Positions 26,332-35,254 of a stretch of 64,000 nucleotides of DNA are shown here, in pieces. Both the position numbers and the translations under genes were made by a program. The notes beneath the pieces were generated by a model. That model was not told where the DNA came from. It searched no databases and saw only the letters and a list, made by a program, of their open reading frames with translations. This stretch comes from Kiritimatiellaeota bacterium B1221 (GTDB lineage Bacteria > Verrucomicrobiota > Kiritimatiellia > SS1-B-03-39 > UBA6053), in NCBI GenBank assembly GCA_029269125.1, contig JARHXX010000001.1, forward strand, positions 280,090 through 344,089, read 5' to 3'. Within the stretch, counting starts at the first letter, position 1; every line of letters starts with the position of its first letter.

Positions 26332-27651
26332 ATGCCAGAATCATCCTTCATTCCTTCATTGATCATTTTTTTGGTGGCCTATTTTTTCATCGCCAGCGAA
26401 AAAGTCGACAAAACCATCACCGCCATTCTGGGTGCGGCCATCTTAATTGGCACCCACCAAATCGGTTACCATGCTGCGGTAGAGAGAATTGATCTGAATG
26501 TGGTCTTTTTGCTGATTGGCATGATGATGTGCGTAAATATTCTTGCCTCTACAGGCCTGTTTGAATGGATCGCCATTGTGACCGCCCAGGTTGCCAAGGG
26601 AAATGGTCCCCGTTTGTTAATGCTGATGCTATTGGTCACCGCATTTCTTTCCGCTTTTCTGGATAATGTGACCACCGTCATCCTCATCGCGCCCATTACC
26701 ATTCTCATCACCCAATTACTGGAAATCCCCACGGTTCCTTTTTTGATTTTAGAGGCCCTTTTCTCAAATATCGGCGGAACCGGCACCCTGGTGGGAGATC
26801 CCCCCAATATTATTATCGGATCACAGACCCACCTGAGCTTTAATGATTTCCTCATTCATTTGGGACCCATCGCACTGTTCATCCTGATTGTGGTGGGCGT
26901 CATCGTTCGCTTCCGCCTCGGCAATAAGTTTCAAGTCACCGAAGAAGCCAAAACCAATCTGATGCAGGCCGAACCCAAATTGGCCATTATTAATCCGGGA
27001 CGGCTCAAGAAAGCCCTTCCCTGCATGGGCTTGGTTCTGGTTGGATTTTTTGTCAGCCATACCGTGCATATTGAAACCGGAATCATTGCTTTGGCCGGTG
27101 GCTTTTTGATGTGCCTGATCTGTAAAGAAGACATCCACCACGCCCTGGCAAAAGTCGAATGGAACACCATTCTGTTTTTTATCGGGTTGTTCATGATGGT
27201 GGGCGCACTGGAAGAAAATGGTCTGTTTACCCTGCTGGGCACCCAGGTCATCGAACTCACCAACGGCAACCTCCTGGTCACCGCATTGGCTATTCTCTGG
27301 TTCAGCGCAATCGCCAGCGCCTTTCTTGACAATATTCCACTGGTCATCGCTTTTATTCCCATTCTCAACTCGATCATTCCGGGCTTCTGCGAACAGGCCG
27401 GCCTGGATCCGCAAAGTGCGGAAGCCCTCACCACCATTTCCGAGCCGCTGTTCTGGTCTTTGGCTCTCGGAGCCTGTCTGGGAGGAAACGGAACGATTAT
27501 CGGAGCATCTGCCAACGTCGTGGTCACGCAAATTGCCCGCAACAATAAATACAAATTGTCGTTCGGGGATTTTTTCAAAATGGGTTTCCCCACCCTGATT
27601 TTCAGCGTAACCCTTTCGAGCATTTATATCTATTTACGATACTTCCTGTAA
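26332..27651 (+). CDS. SLC13/ArsB-NhaD-like ion transporter
   Basis: 439 residues with about eleven membrane helices in two inverted repeats, each containing the conserved re-entrant signature: AFLSAFLDNVTTVILIAPIT in the first half and ASAFLDNIPLVIAFIPIL in the second. GGTGTLVGDPPNIIIGS and GGNGTIIGASANVVVTQIA are the matching loops. This is the ion transporter superfamily that includes ArsB, NhaD and P-protein. The DN motifs resemble those of NhaD Na+/H+ antiporters; no arsenic genes are nearby, so a Na+/H+ or organic-anion role is more likely than arsenite export. It forms an operon with the EIIA-CBS protein. Confidence 0.87.
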   Translation: MPESSFIPSLIIFLVAYFFIASEKVDKTITAILGAAILIGTHQIGYHAAVERIDLNVVFLLIGMMMCVNILASTGLFEWIAIVTAQVAKGNGPRLLMLMLLVTAFLSAFLDNVTTVILIAPITILITQLLEIPTVPFLILEALFSNIGGTGTLVGDPPNIIIGSQTHLSFNDFLIHLGPIALFILIVVGVIVRFRLGNKFQVTEEAKTNLMQAEPKLAIINPGRLKKALPCMGLVLVGFFVSHTVHIETGIIALAGGFLMCLICKEDIHHALAKVEWNTILFFIGLFMMVGALEENGLFTLLGTQVIELTNGNLLVTALAILWFSAIASAFLDNIPLVIAFIPILNSIIPGFCEQAGLDPQSAEALTTISEPLFWSLALGACLGGNGTIIGASANVVVTQIARNNKYKLSFGDFFKMGFPTLIFSVTLSSIYIYLRYFL

Positions 27652-27689
27652 CCATATTCGCGATTTACAGGGTACAAGAACGGCCAGGT

Positions 27690-28385
27690 TTAGAGCGAAG
27701 CATCAGGCTCCAATAGCCTGTCGGGCGTAACTGCCGACAATTCCCGCTGAAAAACCTCTCCCACGACGCCTTTCATCGCATCCCCGACCACATCCATACC
27801 CGGGCACTTTTGCCCCCCAAGAACCTGCGCAAATGAGCTCACCCGCTCCCCCACCAATCCGCAGCCCACAATAAGATCGAAGAATCCCAAATCCGGATTC
27901 ACATTAAGACTTAAACCATGTGAAGTGACCCAGCGGGTGAATTTAAACCCAATCGCAGAAAACTTCCCCTGATCGCACCACGCTCCCGCCTTCCCCTCTT
28001 TTCGGTATGCCTCGATTCCGAAATGCGCTGCGGTTTGCAACGCAACCGACTCAAGCGCATGTAAATACCCATGCGCCCCCATTTCGTTACGTCCCAGTTT
28101 CAGGATGGGATACAGGACCCACTGCCCCGGGCCATGGTACGTCACATCGCCCCCGCGTGTTGACACCTGTACTTCAATCCCCTGCTTTCTCAGCGTGTTT
28201 TCATCGGCCAGCAGAAAATTTTTACGGCCGCGGCGTCCCAGAGTAATAACCGGAGGGTGCTGAAGCAGCAGAAAAGTATCCGGAATCTCATCCGCCAGGC
28301 GGGCAGCCACAAGCTGTTCCTGCAAAGAAACCGCTTCCGGATACGGAAGCGGTTCTTCAAAAATACAAAAACGGGAAAAACTCAT
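27690..28385 (-). CDS. lipB: Octanoyl-ACP:protein N-octanoyltransferase (LipB)
   Basis: 231 residues, normal length. LipB moves octanoate from ACP to lipoyl domains, the first step of lipoate assembly. Motifs are [29 protein letters not shown], the catalytic lysine region [11 protein letters not shown] and the catalytic cysteine in [16 protein letters not shown]. The start overlaps the gcvH stop by 4 nt. As GcvH is itself a lipoylated protein, the pair joins a lipoyl acceptor with its modifying enzyme. lipA is not in the window. Confidence 0.93.
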   Translation of the reverse strand: MSFSRFCIFEEPLPYPEAVSLQEQLVAARLADEIPDTFLLLQHPPVITLGRRGRKNFLLADENTLRKQGIEVQVSTRGGDVTYHGPGQWVLYPILKLGRNEMGAHGYLHALESVALQTAAHFGIEAYRKEGKAGAWCDQGKFSAIGFKFTRWVTSHGLSLNVNPDLGFFDLIVGCGLVGERVSSFAQVLGGQKCPGMDVVGDAMKGVVGEVFQRELSAVTPDRLLEPDASL

Positions 28386-28765
28386 TCCTCGGGCAGCAAT
28401 CCGCGATAAGCCGCGGCATCCAAAAGTCCGTCGAGTTCACCGGGTTCACTGGGCCGAATCACAAACAACCACCCTTCCCCAAAAGAGTCTTCATTAATTT
28501 TTTCCGGTGCATCGCTTAATGCATCATTCACCTCAACAATTTCACCGGAGAGAGGGGCATATACATCCGAAGCCGCTTTTACAGATTCCACCACCGCAAC
28601 TTCATCGCCAGCAGAAACAGAAGCACCCACTTCAGGTAAATCCACAAACGTAAGGTCCGCCAATTGACTCTGTGCAAATTCCGTAATCCCTACTTTGCAA
28701 AGCCCCTCTTCATTACGTACCCATTCGTGACTTTCAGTATATTTCAAATCTTCTGGTACCTGCAT
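28382..28765 (-). CDS. gcvH: Glycine cleavage system H protein
   Basis: 127 residues, the standard size. GcvH carries aminomethyl groups on a lipoyl arm between the P, T and L proteins. The lipoyl lysine is K63 in [19 protein letters not shown]. Other family stretches are [33 protein letters not shown] and [15 protein letters not shown]. The ATG at 28765 has a GAGGAG site. It starts only 22 nt after the 3' end of tRNA-Cys, so the two may share a transcript. The other glycine-cleavage genes are elsewhere. Confidence 0.95.
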   Translation of the reverse strand: MQVPEDLKYTESHEWVRNEEGLCKVGITEFAQSQLADLTFVDLPEVGASVSAGDEVAVVESVKAASDVYAPLSGEIVEVNDALSDAPEKINEDSFGEGWLFVIRPSEPGELDGLLDAAAYRGLLPEE

Positions 28766-28787
28766 AACAAACTCCTCAAGGGAAAAT

Positions 28788-28864
28788 TGGAGGCGTGGGT
28801 CGGATTCGAACCGACGATAACAGGATTTGCAATCCCGCGCATTAGACCACTCTGCCACCACGCC
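28788..28864 (-). tRNA. tRNA-Cys (GCA)
   Basis: The minus strand folds into a full cloverleaf: acceptor stem GGCGTGG / CCACGCC, a D arm, an anticodon loop TTGCAAA with anticodon GCA, a T arm with GGTTCGAATCC, discriminator U73, and an encoded CCA (28788-28790). U73 together with the GCA anticodon is specific for cysteine tRNA. It lies 22 nt upstream of gcvH on the same strand. Confidence 0.95.
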
Positions 28865-28929
28865 ATATGTGGGCGACGCTTATACACCAAACAGATACAC
28901 GCTGTCAACAGAGAGCTTCATAAAAAGCT

Positions 28930-30885
28930 TCATTTCCCTTCTTCATTTTTCGCCTGCACAATTTGACGAAGACGACGGATATTTATATCGATTTGTTTGG
29001 AAAATGGCGCGTCCATACGCTGCGCCGCTTCGAAAACTGCAAGCGCTTCTTCGGGTCGATCCAATTCGCGTAAAATTAAACCGTGCTGAATGCGCACCTG
29101 GATTTCAAAAGGTGTTAATTCCAACAATCGAAGCACCTCCGCCAATGCCAGTTCCGGACGGTTTTCGATACGGGCCAATTCCACCAATCCCTGCTGGGCT
29201 TCTTTTTCATAGGCGTTAAGAGCGAGTGCTTTTTTATAAGCCTCCCGGCTGGCAGCAAGATACTGTTGCTTTTCATCTGCCACCTGCACCCAAAAAGCCT
29301 TTTCCCGTAATTCATTTCCTTTCTCCATCCACCCCCGGGCTTCCCATGGCATCCAGGTACGCATTTTTTCTGAACAGGCCGCCTTTTCAGTCAAATTCCC
29401 CTGCTCCTCGGCCTTAATCATCCGGTATTCATACCATCCGCCCACCATCATTCGGGTAATAAACGAAAGCATCACCAGACAGGCCGCCAAACCGAAACCC
29501 GCGTAACAGCGCAGCTTCAGTGTAGTCAGCGGACGCAGACCTTTCCAAACATGGAAATAAACGCCCACCCCGCTTAACCATCCAATTAAAGCGACAAACA
29601 ACAGGCCGTTTGCCGGAATATGTAAATTGAAATCAAAAAACGCATGGGCAAAAGTTCCGGCGGAAAGCCCTAACAGGGTGATCGGGATCATGGCGGCCTG
29701 ATCCGATTTACTTCTCACAGCCGCCATAAACCATCTCACAAACAACCAAATCAGTAACCCGAGGAACAGGGCTGAGGCAAGCCAGCCATATTCCGCCAAG
29801 GTATTGAGAAATTCATTGTGGGCATATTCCAGATGCAGGCGCGCGGACGAGAAATGCTCCCGGTACTTTTCGAACACATCGATATAAACCCCTGGACCGG
29901 CCCCCCAGAACCCTTCCCCTTTTATCATCGACCAAGTATCTGGCCATACTTGAGAAATTCGAATGTTTTTATGAACATCACTGGAAATCTGAATGGCATC
30001 TTGGGTTTCTACCACCAGCCGGGCCCGCATGGGTGGATAAAACTGCACCAGGGCATATAAGCTGCCCAAACCTGCGAGGAGCATCATCACCAGCATAAGG
30101 ACAACGCACTTCCAGCCTTTTCGGAGCGCCTTGCCTAAACAAATGACCGCAATGCCTATAAATGTCCCAATGATCCCGGAGCGCGACTGACTCAACACCA
30201 AAGCCACAAAAGAAGGGACCAACACATATCCCGCAAAGATCCGGAGCCACAAACGCACCTTGGGCGTTAATACCAACGCAAAAGCCAATACGATTCCCAT
30301 AAGGATAAAGTGCGCAAAATGATTCGGACAAATATATGTGCCACTGGCCCGCATGCCATACTGCGCAGGACGGAGCAGATACAAAACCCGGGTGTCCCCA
30401 TGCCAATGAAGACTGATGGCGTAAAAAGAATGCGCCAGCACCCCTGACAACATGAAGAATGAGCCGGCAGTCCATGAAGCAGCCTGGTTTCCTAAATCAG
30501 ATAAAACCCCATAGAGCAACCAGGCCGTCAGGAGAAACAGCAGCTCGGTCCAACTCTCAAACGCAATCGGCGTAAAAAACATGGCCCGAACGGCCACATA
30601 AAGTAAAATCAAAGACCAGAAAAAGAAATCGCGCGGAAGCCAAAGGCCCTCCTTAAAGCTCCCGGTTTTGTACAAGGTAACGGCCAGAAAACTGCCGATC
30701 CCTATCAGAATGGGAAGCCAAAAAGGACCGGCGGCCCAAAAACGGGTTCCGCCAAAAAAGGTAACCATCCCCAACAGACAAATGAATAAAAAACAAAACA
30801 TGCCCATTCGAAGAATAGGCAGTTCTGTTGTCGGAGAGGCTATGCCTCCCTTTCTTCTTTTTGAGGATTTCCGCGGGAACCCCAT
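28930..30885 (-). CDS. O-antigen ligase/polymerase-like membrane protein with TPR tail
   Basis: About 651 residues. The first two thirds hold some 12 hydrophobic helices, with the periplasmic Wzy/WaaL-type loop (SQVWPDTWSMIKGEGFWGAGP and HNEFLNTLAEYGWLAS), as in the O-antigen ligase family. The last 170 residues are tetratricopeptide-like (EAYKKALALNAYEKEAQQGL, LILRELDRPEEALAVFEAAQ). It probably polymerises or ligates the polysaccharide made by this locus. I start at 30885 (MGFPRKSSKRRKGG), 4 nt after the preceding stop; an upstream in-frame ATG at 30942 would overlap that gene by 53 nt. Last gene of the EPS operon. Confidence 0.82.
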   Translation of the reverse strand: MGFPRKSSKRRKGGIASPTTELPILRMGMFCFLFICLLGMVTFFGGTRFWAAGPFWLPILIGIGSFLAVTLYKTGSFKEGLWLPRDFFFWSLILLYVAVRAMFFTPIAFESWTELLFLLTAWLLYGVLSDLGNQAASWTAGSFFMLSGVLAHSFYAISLHWHGDTRVLYLLRPAQYGMRASGTYICPNHFAHFILMGIVLAFALVLTPKVRLWLRIFAGYVLVPSFVALVLSQSRSGIIGTFIGIAVICLGKALRKGWKCVVLMLVMMLLAGLGSLYALVQFYPPMRARLVVETQDAIQISSDVHKNIRISQVWPDTWSMIKGEGFWGAGPGVYIDVFEKYREHFSSARLHLEYAHNEFLNTLAEYGWLASALFLGLLIWLFVRWFMAAVRSKSDQAAMIPITLLGLSAGTFAHAFFDFNLHIPANGLLFVALIGWLSGVGVYFHVWKGLRPLTTLKLRCYAGFGLAACLVMLSFITRMMVGGWYEYRMIKAEEQGNLTEKAACSEKMRTWMPWEARGWMEKGNELREKAFWVQVADEKQQYLAASREAYKKALALNAYEKEAQQGLVELARIENRPELALAEVLRLLELTPFEIQVRIQHGLILRELDRPEEALAVFEAAQRMDAPFSKQIDINIRRLRQIVQAKNEEGK

Positions 30886-30889
30886 TCGC

Positions 30890-31768
30890 TTAAAAAGTAG
30901 AACGACCCACCCAGACCACATCTCCGGCAAGCAGTTCCACATCCAAGTTGGGATTGTTACGGATTTTTTTAAAGTTAATCACAACTTTTTCATTATTCCG
31001 CACCAGCGTAATTTCTTTTTCATCCACCCACTCAGTGAAATTTCCCGCGGCCACAATGGCATGGCTCAAGGTCACCCGCCCCACCAGGGGAAAACGGCCC
31101 GGCTGATTCACTTCCCCGCCAATCGAATAAAAAGTATTTGGAACCACAACCCGTACGGTCACATCTTTATAAATTTTTTGACGGTCTGTATACTCGGCTT
31201 CGATTTCACGTTCCAACTCTGTGGAGCTCAGACCTTTGCCTTTGACAGTTCCAATATAACGCAGTTTAATAGCACCTTCATCATCGATCATGGTTTGAAT
31301 CTCTTCATCCAATCCGCCGGATCCGGAGAGGGAGATGTATACCGCGTCTCCAACTTTCAATCGGTAAACATTGTCGGTGGGTTGATCTTTCACCACCAGC
31401 TCACCATCCTCATTCCTTACCATTTCAGGGCTGTCACCGACACGGGTAACCGTAACAGCTTCTTTTGCCTCCGGTTTTTCCCGTGAAAACAAGCGGCCAA
31501 AGAATCCTTTTTTCTTTGGGCCCGCTTCCTCATTCTCCTCAGCACCCGCTTGATCGTCAGCATTGTCATCCACCTCTTCCGGCTCCTCCACCACTGGAAC
31601 CGGTGTCGGAATCGGTGTGGGAACAGGTGTCGCAATCAATACCGGAGGTACATAATCATATTCCCGCCGTGAACGCTCCACCCCGTCGGGAGTGCTTTTA
31701 CACGCAGAGAAAACAAGCGAAGAGAAGAGCAGAAAGGTGAAAAGTTTTAAAGGATTCATTCGTTTCAT
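30890..31768 (-). CDS. Wza-like polysaccharide export lipoprotein
   Basis: 292 residues. The signal peptide ends in a lipobox (SSLVFSAC), so it is a lipoprotein. A Pro/Glu-rich linker (residues 40-95, including TPVPTPIPTPVP and an acidic run) leads to the polysaccharide export domain (NVYRLKVGDAVYISLSGSGG, ELEREIEAEY) and an SLBB-like domain (FYSIGGEVNQPGRFPLVGR). Such proteins form the outer-membrane channel of Wzx/Wzy-type exopolysaccharide export together with a Wzc partner, which is the next gene upstream. The two overlap by 1 nt (TAATG). The long linker is unusual for Wza, which may reflect a different envelope spacing. Confidence 0.88.
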   Translation of the reverse strand: MKRMNPLKLFTFLLFSSLVFSACKSTPDGVERSRREYDYVPPVLIATPVPTPIPTPVPVVEEPEEVDDNADDQAGAEENEEAGPKKKGFFGRLFSREKPEAKEAVTVTRVGDSPEMVRNEDGELVVKDQPTDNVYRLKVGDAVYISLSGSGGLDEEIQTMIDDEGAIKLRYIGTVKGKGLSSTELEREIEAEYTDRQKIYKDVTVRVVVPNTFYSIGGEVNQPGRFPLVGRVTLSHAIVAAGNFTEWVDEKEITLVRNNEKVVINFKKIRNNPNLDVELLAGDVVWVGRSTF

Positions 31769-33903
31769 TAAAATCTTTCCTGTGAGGGAGTTTGCGGTGC
31801 CGCATCCAAATCTTTGGATTCGTTATCCGTTTCCGAATAGTGAGTGTAATAAGAGTTATAATAATAATAATCGTCGCGCAGGATATTGATGTTGTTCAGG
31901 ACCACCCCGGCAATTTTACCCCCCACATTTTCCACCAAATGCTTCGCGCGGGCAGACATTTGACGCGGATATTTACGATATTGAACGACCAACATCACGC
32001 CATCCACCTCACTGGCCAAAATGGATGAATCACTGATTCCCATAATGGGAGGGGAATCAAAAAACACAAAATCATAGCGTGCCTTGAGGTTGGTGATCAA
32101 ATCCCGAACCCGTTGGGTATCCAACATGCCTACCGCATGTTTGGGCAACTGTCCGCTGGGGAGAAAATGGAGGTTTTTATGTTCGGTCGGTTTAATCGCG
32201 TCTTCCAAAGGCATATCCCGCATCAGTACATTCACCAATCCATAGCGGTTGGACATCCCCATGATCTTATGCTGCACGGGACGGCGCATATCCGAATCGA
32301 CAATCAATACCTTGTCGCCCATGGCCGCACATACGAAGGCCAGGTTAAACAGAGTTGTGGATTTCCCTTCACCCACCCCACCGGAGGCAACCGCGAAAGC
32401 CCCCCCGGTCTTTCCGTCACGGGAAAATTGAAGATTGGTCCGCAGTACCCGATAGGATTCGGAATGGGGACTTTCAATGCCTTCAATGTTTAGCGTTTTC
32501 ACTTTCTGAGGAATCACCCCGATCACTGACGTATTGAGGTAACGCTCCACATCATCCACCGTCTTCACGGAGGTATCCAGATATTCAATAAAGAAAGCCA
32601 GTCCTACACCGCAAAAGCCACCCAGAAAGAGAGACAGGGCTATATTTAAAACGTAATTCGGAGTGTAAAAATTCTTTTCATCCGCCGGGGTTGCCATTTC
32701 AAATATTTTGATCGGCATTCGGGGTAAAGCGACATCGACGCCCTCCTGGGCGGCCCGCGCCTGTAGCGAAGCATAAATGGAACGCTGAACCCGCACTTTT
32801 CTTTCCGCACGTTCAAAGGGAAGCATTTTGCGACTTTGCGCATCCCGTTCCGCGGCCTCCACTTTTTCCAGTTCACTTTCCAACGCCTCTACCCGACTTT
32901 TAGCCACCAGGTAATCTGTGCGTAAACCGGCTTTAATTCCTAAGATTGCCGCTTCAAGTTTTTGCTGGGTGCGACGTAGACCCTCTTTCATCTGCAGGAC
33001 ATCAGGATGATTTTCCCCTAAATTCTGCAATTGCATGGACAGTTGAATTTCGAAATCACTTTCCTGACTGCGCAACATCTCCAAACTCTGATCCGGAACC
33101 GTCATCAGCAATGAATTGATCAACCCTTCCCCTTCCAAGTTTTCAATTTCATCCAAGCGCGCTTTGCGGGTAAGCATATCCACACGATAAGACATCAAGT
33201 CTGCCTGAAGCTGCCGCACCCGTTCAGATTCCGCCGTAATCCTGACGCCATAATTAATGGTGGTAAGATCCAACTCTTCCCTGATTTCCTCCAGGCGGTC
33301 TTCGGCGGCAATCACTTTCAGGTTTTCCTCTTCCATTAAGGTATCCAGTGTGCTCAGCCCCACCCGCACCTGCTCCACACTTTGTTCAATACGCTGCTGC
33401 CCGTAGACCTTTGCAATTTCATTGGCAATATGTGCTGCCTGCACAGGATTCGAAGAAACCGCTGTAATCGAAATGTTACTGGTATTCCGTTGCTGCTGAA
33501 TGGAGATACGTTTTTTCAGCAGATTCAATGCATCCTGTTTCGGAATGGGCCCCGGCATTTCAAACTCTTCCCCCCAAACTTTGGTCAGAGATAGATTTTC
33601 AATGACCTGAGACAGCACCATCTCCGAACCGAGGATTTCCAACTCCGTCATGAGAAAATACGGATTGTACTGGGAGGAACCCATTAACTGGTTATTAAAA
33701 ACCTGCATGTTTTGGGAATCTTCATACACCCGGATCAAACAGGTGGCTTTATACCGCTTCTCCATCAAATTGGTTACAATCACCCCGGTGATCCCCACAA
33801 GGACCATCACAATAAGAATGATTTCTTTTCGGGAACGGATTACCCGCCAATAATCTAAAAAATGTAGAGAATTTCCTTCCTGATTTTCGTTCAAATGATC
33901 CAT
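31768..33903 (-). CDS. Wzc-type chain-length determinant / BY-kinase
   Basis: 711 residues. An N-terminal Wzz domain with membrane helix (IILIVMVLVGITGVIVTNLM) is followed by a long coiled-coil periplasmic region (about 180-420), a second membrane helix (YVLNIALSLFLGGFCGVGLA), and a tyrosine autokinase: Walker A ASGGVGEGKST (about 506-516), Walker A' VLIVDSDMRRP, Walker B FVFFDSPP (about 612-619). The tail carries the tyrosine cluster DDYYYYNSYYTHY (677-689), the usual autophosphorylation site. It controls polymer length and export with the Wza-like partner. The start at 33903 has an AGAGGA site. A terminator-like hairpin lies about 30 nt upstream. Confidence 0.92.
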   Translation of the reverse strand: MDHLNENQEGNSLHFLDYWRVIRSRKEIILIVMVLVGITGVIVTNLMEKRYKATCLIRVYEDSQNMQVFNNQLMGSSQYNPYFLMTELEILGSEMVLSQVIENLSLTKVWGEEFEMPGPIPKQDALNLLKKRISIQQQRNTSNISITAVSSNPVQAAHIANEIAKVYGQQRIEQSVEQVRVGLSTLDTLMEEENLKVIAAEDRLEEIREELDLTTINYGVRITAESERVRQLQADLMSYRVDMLTRKARLDEIENLEGEGLINSLLMTVPDQSLEMLRSQESDFEIQLSMQLQNLGENHPDVLQMKEGLRRTQQKLEAAILGIKAGLRTDYLVAKSRVEALESELEKVEAAERDAQSRKMLPFERAERKVRVQRSIYASLQARAAQEGVDVALPRMPIKIFEMATPADEKNFYTPNYVLNIALSLFLGGFCGVGLAFFIEYLDTSVKTVDDVERYLNTSVIGVIPQKVKTLNIEGIESPHSESYRVLRTNLQFSRDGKTGGAFAVASGGVGEGKSTTLFNLAFVCAAMGDKVLIVDSDMRRPVQHKIMGMSNRYGLVNVLMRDMPLEDAIKPTEHKNLHFLPSGQLPKHAVGMLDTQRVRDLITNLKARYDFVFFDSPPIMGISDSSILASEVDGVMLVVQYRKYPRQMSARAKHLVENVGGKIAGVVLNNINILRDDYYYYNSYYTHYSETDNESKDLDAAPQTPSQERF

Positions 33904-33933
33904 ATGTCCTCTGGTCAAACCCTGATGATAAAA

Positions 33934-33965
33934 ACGGCGTACAAGTGCTTAGACATGTACGCCGT
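33934..33965 (-). terminator. Intrinsic hairpin between the barrel gene and wzc
   Basis: Read on the minus strand, ACGGCGTACA, a 12-nt loop and TGTACGCCGT form a 10-bp perfect stem followed by TTTTTATC. It lies inside the presumed EPS operon, after the outer-membrane barrel gene and just before the Wzc-type gene, where it may lower expression of the export genes compared with the upstream genes. No separate promoter is obvious between the hairpin and wzc. Confidence 0.75.
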
Positions 33966-34007
33966 CAGTCTTAATTAATAAAGCTTCAATTCTGTATCTT
34001 TACTGAA

Positions 34008-35195
34008 TTAGAGACTGTACTTCCAACCGAGAGAAATCCGGTTCCGGTCATAGTCACTGGCAGACCGTACATCAGAATCCAAATCTGAATACTGGTAGCT
34101 CAGCACCATGGCGTTACGCACGTTGATGTTATAATCCAGAGACGTGGAAAGATAAATGGTTTCTTCATCCCCATCTGTATTCACCGCCGGATCAAACAAT
34201 GACGTGGTATTATCCATGGAGTAATCCCCCATCGCATATGTGCCACCGATGGTGAAGGTCAGAGATGCCGTCAGATCATTTGCGTAAGACAAGTTAGCCG
34301 TAAAACGCTCTTGCATGGAAAAGGTGCTCACTGCGGATTTCGCCTGGGCATAGCCCAGACCCAAAGTGAAACGACGTCCTTTCAGGGGCTGATAACGTAA
34401 GGTGAGGTTACCATAAGGGGAATCGGTATCTTGGGATACCACATCGGAAGGATCGTGAGATTCATAACCTAAACGAATTTCACCATCGAGCTTGGGATTC
34501 AGTACTTTGCTGAAAGACAAACCGCCCTGAAGCGTTTCCGCATCCCGGTAGTCCGCAGTGTAATCCACATCGGTGTAACGAAACTGTACGGCCAGATTGG
34601 AAGTCGGTTGCAAAACCTGAATGATATCAAAACCACCGGTCGCTTCACTGTAGTCGCTGGTTTCTGCAACCTGATCATCATCATATGCAAAATCCACGTA
34701 ACGTCCACTGGCTTTCAATGAGGTTTTTTCAGGCACGACCTGCGTGATCACATCCAAATTTACAGAGTTGTAAATGTAATCGTTGTTGTTCCGGAAACTT
34801 ACATCATCTTCAACCAGCTCCGGCTCATCCGCTTGACGCAGGCTGTACTTTAACTGCGCACTGGTGCGGGGCGTGAAATCGTGATTCAGAATGACATCCA
34901 GCTGGTTGTTGATATCGGTGTCATCATCCGGACGGTTTTCATAGTATTTGAAGGTCGGGATGTAACGCAGACCGTAATAGGTGTTTCCCGCCTGAGAATC
35001 CAATAAAAACTCAATCTGCTCCACCAATACAAAACTCTCTACCGGCTCAGTCCCTTCTCCGTCTCCAGTGGTAAATACGTTGTCATCATATTCAACCCGG
35101 AGGTAATTGGAAATATCCAAGGGCAAGTCTTTCGCTGAAAGATAGAAACTGCTGCTAATAAAAAGTCCTAATGCAAGTCGTGTGATTTGTCTCAT
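34008..35195 (-). CDS. Outer-membrane beta-barrel protein of the EPS locus
   Basis: 395 residues with a signal peptide (MRQITRLALGLFISSSFYLS) and a body of alternating amphipathic strands ending in an aromatic-rich C-terminus (NRISLGWKYSL), as expected for an outer-membrane barrel. Repeated strand signatures include NTYYGLRYIPTFKYYENRP, SAQLKYSLRQ, LAVQFRYTDVDY and AMVLSYQYSDLDSD. It resembles the barrel proteins (EpsL/GumK-neighbour type) found in exopolysaccharide clusters, where they may form an additional export pore. About 16 strands can be counted, but the count is approximate. It sits between the SLH-like protein and the Wzc-type kinase. Confidence 0.8.
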   Translation of the reverse strand: MRQITRLALGLFISSSFYLSAKDLPLDISNYLRVEYDDNVFTTGDGEGTEPVESFVLVEQIEFLLDSQAGNTYYGLRYIPTFKYYENRPDDDTDINNQLDVILNHDFTPRTSAQLKYSLRQADEPELVEDDVSFRNNNDYIYNSVNLDVITQVVPEKTSLKASGRYVDFAYDDDQVAETSDYSEATGGFDIIQVLQPTSNLAVQFRYTDVDYTADYRDAETLQGGLSFSKVLNPKLDGEIRLGYESHDPSDVVSQDTDSPYGNLTLRYQPLKGRRFTLGLGYAQAKSAVSTFSMQERFTANLSYANDLTASLTFTIGGTYAMGDYSMDNTTSLFDPAVNTDGDEETIYLSTSLDYNINVRNAMVLSYQYSDLDSDVRSASDYDRNRISLGWKYSL

Positions 35196-35254
35196 TGTAA
35201 TAATTGGGGTTGGTTTAAAATCTAAAATATATATGACGAAAGGTCATCGAACGC

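Noticed and set aside
26332..27651. Arsenite efflux pump ArsB
   Set aside because: The fold is shared, but there is no arsenic resistance gene nearby and the partner is an EIIA-CBS protein; a broader SLC13/NhaD-like label is safer.
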